IMG/VR virus record: IMGVR_UViG_3300044633_001381
Span: 1-37,619 of that record
Length of the DNA: 37,619 nucleotides
DNA from: a virus
Direction: 5' to 3' (one strand)
Positions within the stretch are counted from its first letter, which is position 1, and each line of letters opens with the position of its first letter. Positions 33,904 to 37,619 of this stretch are shown here, one piece after another. Position numbers and translations under genes: made by a program. The notes beneath the pieces are model-generated. The model ran no database searches. It was given only the letters and a program-made list of their open reading frames with translations, and was not told where the DNA came from.

Positions 33904-35466
33904 ATGAGTGATTATTATATATCCTATGAAGAAACTGTACCTTGGAATGGTAGCATTTTTAATGCGAATGAATATAGAAGAGCTATAAACTCATTCTATT
34001 CAAAAGTTGATCTCGTAAAACCAAATGCAATAGTGGAAGATGGTGCGACAACCCCAAGTATTTCTGTAAAAAATTTGTCTCCAGACGCAAATTTTCCTAA
34101 TGAATGGAATTTTAGTTTAAGTGGGAAATTTTCAACATCGAAACGTGATGAATTAACCGGAAATTACTTAGCAAATGTTACTTTAAGTGGAGACGTTAAA
34201 GTTCCAAGACAAACATCTAGTGGAAAAACACTGAAATCTATTATAGCATCCGATTTTAAGACTACACGTGGTATTGGAAAGACTCCAGGTGAAGCTTTCA
34301 ATAATGCTTTTAAACAACTAAGAGAATCTTTGTTACAAACTTTAGCTGATCAAGTTGGTATTTCTGGCAAGGGAATTAAAGTGGAACGACAAGATGCATT
34401 TACCGATCCAGATCCCGCTTTAGTAGGACCACCTACACAAACAATTAATGGTGTAGCAAATAAAGCTCCCGTAGTAGATAATCCAAATATAAAACTTCCT
34501 ACCCAAGAAGTAAAAGGGTTAGATGCAAATGCAGCGCAACAAGCAGCTTCAAAAGCCCAAGACGTAACAAGCAATGCGACATCTCAAGTACAAAGTGCAG
34601 CTGGAGGGTTAACATCACAAGTTCAAGGTGCGGCCGGCCAGGCACAAGGTGCATTAGAAGGTGCAGCTGGTCAAGTACAGGGAGCAGCTGGTCAAGCTCA
34701 AGGTGCATTAGAAGGTGCGACTGGTCAGGCACAAGGTGTAATTGGCGGCGCTCAAGAATCTGCCGGTGGCGTACTTAGTAATTTATCATCTGGGGTTAAA
34801 GGTGCAATTGGAGGAGGTGCTTTAGGAGCCGGTATAGGTGCATTAGCAGGCGGAGGAAAAGGTGCATTGATTGGAGCTGGTGCCGGATTGGTTGCGGGTG
34901 GTATAGCTGGCAAAGTCTTTGACAAACTAAATCCTAAAGGAATAAAACCAGATGGACTAGGCAAAGATTGGTCTCCTGATAAATATAGCCCTGAATCTAT
35001 AGCTGGAAATACTAAATTTGTAAATGCTAAAACAGGCGTGGTTGAATCTACTTCTGAATTAGCTAAAGGATTAAAAGGTGGATTGTTAGGTGGTGCTCTT
35101 GGAGCCGGTGTAGGTGCATTAGCTGGTGGTGGTAAAGGTGCATTAATAGGTGGATTAAGTGGTACTGCACTTGGTGCTGGATTATCCGTTGGAGGTGTAA
35201 CAGGAGGAGCTTTAGCCGGTGGTGGATTGGGAGCTGGAATAGGAGGAATAGTTGGAGGCGGAAAAGGTGCTGTAATTGGAGCAGTTTCTGGAGGAGCTGT
35301 TGGTGCAGCTGCAGCTAAATTAGCTAGTGTTCAAAAAGGAATGCCTAAGCCAAATATACCAAAACCACCTAGTACGCCACGTATTAAAACGATTAAAATA
35401 CCAAGACCATCATATCCAAAAGGCGCAACAGATTTATTAAATTTACCTAAATCTCCTCTGGGTTAA
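33904..35466 (+). CDS. Tail protein with Gly-zipper segments
   Basis: A 520-residue protein. The N-terminal 165 residues form a folded beta/alpha domain (ISYEETVPWNGSIFNANEYR). Next comes an Ala/Gln-rich helical repeat, GAAGQAQGALE (about 210-285). Then there are three Gly-rich hydrophobic blocks (about 300-340, 392-430, 430-480) of the type GALGAGIGALAGGGKGALIG, as in Gly-zipper membrane proteins. The C-terminal tail is Pro- and Lys-rich. Such blocks can insert into membranes, so a role in membrane penetration or as a tail-tip protein is possible. It lies between the hub-like gene and gp25. Confidence 0.6.
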   Translation: MSDYYISYEETVPWNGSIFNANEYRRAINSFYSKVDLVKPNAIVEDGATTPSISVKNLSPDANFPNEWNFSLSGKFSTSKRDELTGNYLANVTLSGDVKVPRQTSSGKTLKSIIASDFKTTRGIGKTPGEAFNNAFKQLRESLLQTLADQVGISGKGIKVERQDAFTDPDPALVGPPTQTINGVANKAPVVDNPNIKLPTQEVKGLDANAAQQAASKAQDVTSNATSQVQSAAGGLTSQVQGAAGQAQGALEGAAGQVQGAAGQAQGALEGATGQAQGVIGGAQESAGGVLSNLSSGVKGAIGGGALGAGIGALAGGGKGALIGAGAGLVAGGIAGKVFDKLNPKGIKPDGLGKDWSPDKYSPESIAGNTKFVNAKTGVVESTSELAKGLKGGLLGGALGAGVGALAGGGKGALIGGLSGTALGAGLSVGGVTGGALAGGGLGAGIGGIVGGGKGAVIGAVSGGAVGAAAAKLASVQKGMPKPNIPKPPSTPRIKTIKIPRPSYPKGATDLLNLPKSPLG

Positions 35467-35488
35467 TAATTATATATATATAAACAAT

Positions 35489-35962
35489 ATGAAAATAGAA
35501 GTGCTTAAAGAGTTTATTAAAAAAACAGTACAACAAGAAGTTCGCAACGTATTAAAGACTGAGTTGAAAAGTCAATTATCAGAAATATTTGCGAATAATT
35601 CATCAAAGCCTCAAAAAAAGACAAAATCTGCAGATTCTGATCTAGAAGCTAAAATTTTGAATGAACTTGAATCTATGAATGAATCAGTAGCAGAAGTTGA
35701 AACTAAGCCTACGAAGAAATATGTTAAATATACAAACAATCCAATGTTGAATGACATATTAAATCAGACTACAGGAGGAGTACCACAAGAAGGTGGTATG
35801 GTTAGTATGATGGGTGGGTATGGATCAACTTCCTCTCAAGTAATTACAGAAACAAAAGCTCCCGAGAATGCTCCTGAACCAGTTAAATCTGTATATTCAG
35901 CTATGACCAGAGATTATTCTAAGTTGATGAGTGCTATAGAGAAGAAGAAATCTAAGATTTAA
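35489..35962 (+). CDS. Conserved-type tail-operon protein (157 aa)
   Basis: A 157-residue protein. The N-terminal amphipathic coil (MKIEVLKEFIKKTVQQEVRN) is followed by a disordered acidic/Lys linker, a short motif NNPMLNDILNQTTGG (about 91-105), a Met/Gly-rich patch (VSMMGGYG) and a helical end. I have seen similar small proteins just before gp25 in marine T4-like phages, without function. The stretch before the start is TATATATATA, a variant of the start-proximal box. Two nt separate it from the gp25-like gene. Confidence 0.6.
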   Translation: MKIEVLKEFIKKTVQQEVRNVLKTELKSQLSEIFANNSSKPQKKTKSADSDLEAKILNELESMNESVAEVETKPTKKYVKYTNNPMLNDILNQTTGGVPQEGGMVSMMGGYGSTSSQVITETKAPENAPEPVKSVYSAMTRDYSKLMSAIEKKKSKI

Positions 35963-35964
35963 TT

Positions 35965-36366
35965 ATGTCTAAAAAAGCACTAGGACTTAAAATACCTTTC
36001 AGATTGGGTCAAAATGGTTATTTTGAAACCAATGTGGATACTATTTCCCAAGTTTCGAGTAATATAAAGAATCTTTTATTAACACGACCTGGCGAACGTA
36101 GATTTAACAATGCGTTTGGGTCTTCTTTATATAAAGTATTGTTTGAACAGAATGAATTACAAGAAATGTTGCCTATGTTGGTAAATCTTATTCAAAATGA
36201 CGTAAATAGATTTATGAATGGGGTAATAGTAGAAGATGTTAAAGTTCAATTAGTAGAAAATGATGTTGTAAATAATGATTACAATAAAATATTTATAAAA
36301 GTAGCCTTTAGTTATAAAGAACTGAAGTCTACAACCGAAGTAATTATCACAAACAATAATATATAA
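35965..36366 (+). CDS. Baseplate wedge protein, gp25-like
   Basis: A 133-residue protein of the gp25/GPW family. Signature segments: LKIPFRLGQNGYFETN at the start, SNIKNLLLTRPGERRFNNAF (the conserved T-R-P-G-E-R core) and the following GSSLYKVLFEQ. gp25 is part of the baseplate wedge sheath-docking site in contractile tails and is conserved even in type VI secretion (TssE). Length is normal. Its stop overlaps the next start (TAATG), as expected for coupled gp25-gp6 genes. Confidence 0.93.
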   Translation: MSKKALGLKIPFRLGQNGYFETNVDTISQVSSNIKNLLLTRPGERRFNNAFGSSLYKVLFEQNELQEMLPMLVNLIQNDVNRFMNGVIVEDVKVQLVENDVVNNDYNKIFIKVAFSYKELKSTTEVIITNNNI

Positions 36367-37619
36367 TGCAACAACTAATTAACAAAACATTCAAAGCTAA
36401 TACAAAAGACGTTTTGTATTTAAATCGTGATTTTACTTCGTTAAAGCAACAACTGATCGATTTTACCAAACAGTATTACCCACAAAGTTACAAGGACTTC
36501 AGTGAAAGTTCGCCAGGACAAATTTTTATTGAACAAGCTAGCTTTGTTGGTGATGTACTATCTTACTACACTGATTATCAATTCAAAGAAAGTTTTATTC
36601 AATTTGCGGGTGAACGTAAGAACATTATAAATCAAGCACAATTTTTGGGTTATAAACCAAAAGTGTCTTCAGTATCGTCTACATACGTAGAATTATTTCA
36701 ATTATTACCAGCAACTCGTACATCAGGAGTTAATGGCGAATATATACCAGACGAAAGATATTGTTTGATTTTGAAACCATATACACAACTATCCAGTGTA
36801 TCTGGTGTATCATTTATCGTTGAAGAAAGTGTAGATTTTAGTCAAGACACACTATTCTCACCAAGAGAAATAAGTGTTTACAATCGTGACAATACAGGTG
36901 CTCCATTGTTTTATTTGATAAAGAAAACAGCGCAGTGTTATTCAGGCAGAATTACATCAAAGACTTTTAGTATTGGTGACCCGCAATCTTTCTTAAAAAT
37001 TAAGTTGGATGAAACAAATGTTGTCAAAATAATAAGTGTGGTTGATTCAAATGGTATTAACTATTATGAAACCCAATACTTGGCGCAAGATACCATTCCT
37101 ATTTTGGTTGATAACGTTCCGCTTAATAATCAAACACTGTCACCATATAGAAATGAAACACCTAAGATTTTAAAGTATTTAAGAACTGAACGCAGATTTA
37201 TAACAACAATAGATCAAAATAACTTCACTTACATCCAATTTGGAGCAAATACAGAAAATTACGAAAATACTGTTATTATACCAAATCCAACCAATGTTGG
37301 TGTAGCTCTATCCAATTTAAAAAATCTCAATATATCTTTGGATGGAACAAACGTATTGAAAGCAAATTCTTATGGTGTATCTCCATCAAACACAACATTA
37401 ACAGTTACTTATGTTGTAGGTGGTGGTTTGGATTCAAATGTAAATTCCGACGAAATAAATAAGATTGCTAGTACCGATTATTTAAATGATGTCACTAGTT
37501 TGACTGACAGTGAAGTTATTTTATTAAATAACATAAAAAACTCATTGAGAGTAAATAATCCACAGTCATCTACAGGTGGTAACAATGCTGAAACAGATGA
37601 AGAAATACGTCAAAGTGCA
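36366..37619 (+). CDS. Baseplate wedge protein gp6-like, 3' end outside the window
   Basis: ATG at 36366, open for all 418 codons to the window edge, so the gene is cut. Early segments YLNRDFTSLKQQLIDFTKQY, SSPGQIFIEQASFVGDVLSY and the late STGGNNAETDEEIRQSA are typical of T4 gp6 and related J-type baseplate wedge proteins. gp6 forms the inner ring of the baseplate and links the wedges. It follows gp25 by a TAATG overlap. T4 gp6 has 660 residues, so about a third is missing here. Confidence 0.92.
   Translation, partial: MQQLINKTFKANTKDVLYLNRDFTSLKQQLIDFTKQYYPQSYKDFSESSPGQIFIEQASFVGDVLSYYTDYQFKESFIQFAGERKNIINQAQFLGYKPKVSSVSSTYVELFQLLPATRTSGVNGEYIPDERYCLILKPYTQLSSVSGVSFIVEESVDFSQDTLFSPREISVYNRDNTGAPLFYLIKKTAQCYSGRITSKTFSIGDPQSFLKIKLDETNVVKIISVVDSNGINYYETQYLAQDTIPILVDNVPLNNQTLSPYRNETPKILKYLRTERRFITTIDQNNFTYIQFGANTENYENTVIIPNPTNVGVALSNLKNLNISLDGTNVLKANSYGVSPSNTTLTVTYVVGGGLDSNVNSDEINKIASTDYLNDVTSLTDSEVILLNNIKNSLRVNNPQSSTGGNNAETDEEIRQSA

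Overview
The window looks like part of the genome of a large, AT-rich, T4-like contractile-tailed phage that infects a Gram-negative host. The right end carries T4-type virion genes: a gp25-like and a gp6-like baseplate wedge, a spike/hub-like protein, tail-fibre proteins with an S74 chaperone, a gp55-like late sigma factor, PhoH and an Hsp20 chaperone. The left and middle parts are dominated by stable RNA. I read about 33 tRNA or tRNA-like genes, a tmRNA, and several structured RNAs of no type I recognise. No 16S rRNA, ribosomal protein or host core-metabolism gene is visible.

Layout. (1) 1-734: two small genes with higher GC than the rest, closed by a terminator. (2) 1092-3262: a methyltransferase facing a convergent pair of leftward genes, one glycosyltransferase-like. 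(3) 3357-3682: a tiny membrane protein and a promoter/micro-ORF/terminator unit. (4) 3692-8675: tRNA array I, interrupted by a Mom-like acyltransferase, a small membrane protein and a coiled-coil membrane protein. (5) 8738-11686: small genes, an outer-membrane barrel and a trypsin-like protease. (6) 11765-14835: tRNA array II, with a PD-(D/E)XK endonuclease gene inside it and a tmRNA at its end. (7) 14838-19584: small genes including an ADP-ribosyltransferase-like protein, then two large leftward genes, one with a long Gly-Thr-Thr repeat tract. (8) 19737-21244: small genes and PhoH. (9) 21265-28589: fibre and adhesin-like structural genes. (10) 28722-31830: Hsp20, membrane proteins and the late sigma factor. 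(11) 31882-37619: a tight tail/baseplate operon that runs off the window.

The most striking observation is in the tRNAs. One set has the normal elbow, G18-G19 in the D-loop and T-T-C in the T-loop. A second set of about 15 has A18-G19 in the D-loop and N-G-C in the T-loop. The universal G18-U55 contact is replaced by a co-varying A18/G55 pair, while G19-C56 is kept. Anticodons for 19 of the 20 amino acids are present; I found no tRNA-Met. Some tRNA-like genes have a 51-nt insertion in the anticodon loop, enlarged loops, or a 177-nt body. Both arrays are preceded by the same layout: a small RNA unit ending in a terminator, a TTGAC-type promoter, a conserved leader RNA, then the tRNAs.

The genes appear to work in two regimes. 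Sigma70-like TTGAC(A/G) promoters drive the RNA arrays and some early-type genes. An eight-base box, TATTTATA, lies only 3-5 nt before the start codon of eight genes that head transcription units. It is the reverse complement of the T4 late-promoter box, and the window encodes a gp55-type late sigma factor. Several proteins, including the Mom-like and ADP-ribosyltransferase-like ones, start with short amphipathic peptides containing an L/I-x-E site, as on T4 internal head proteins.
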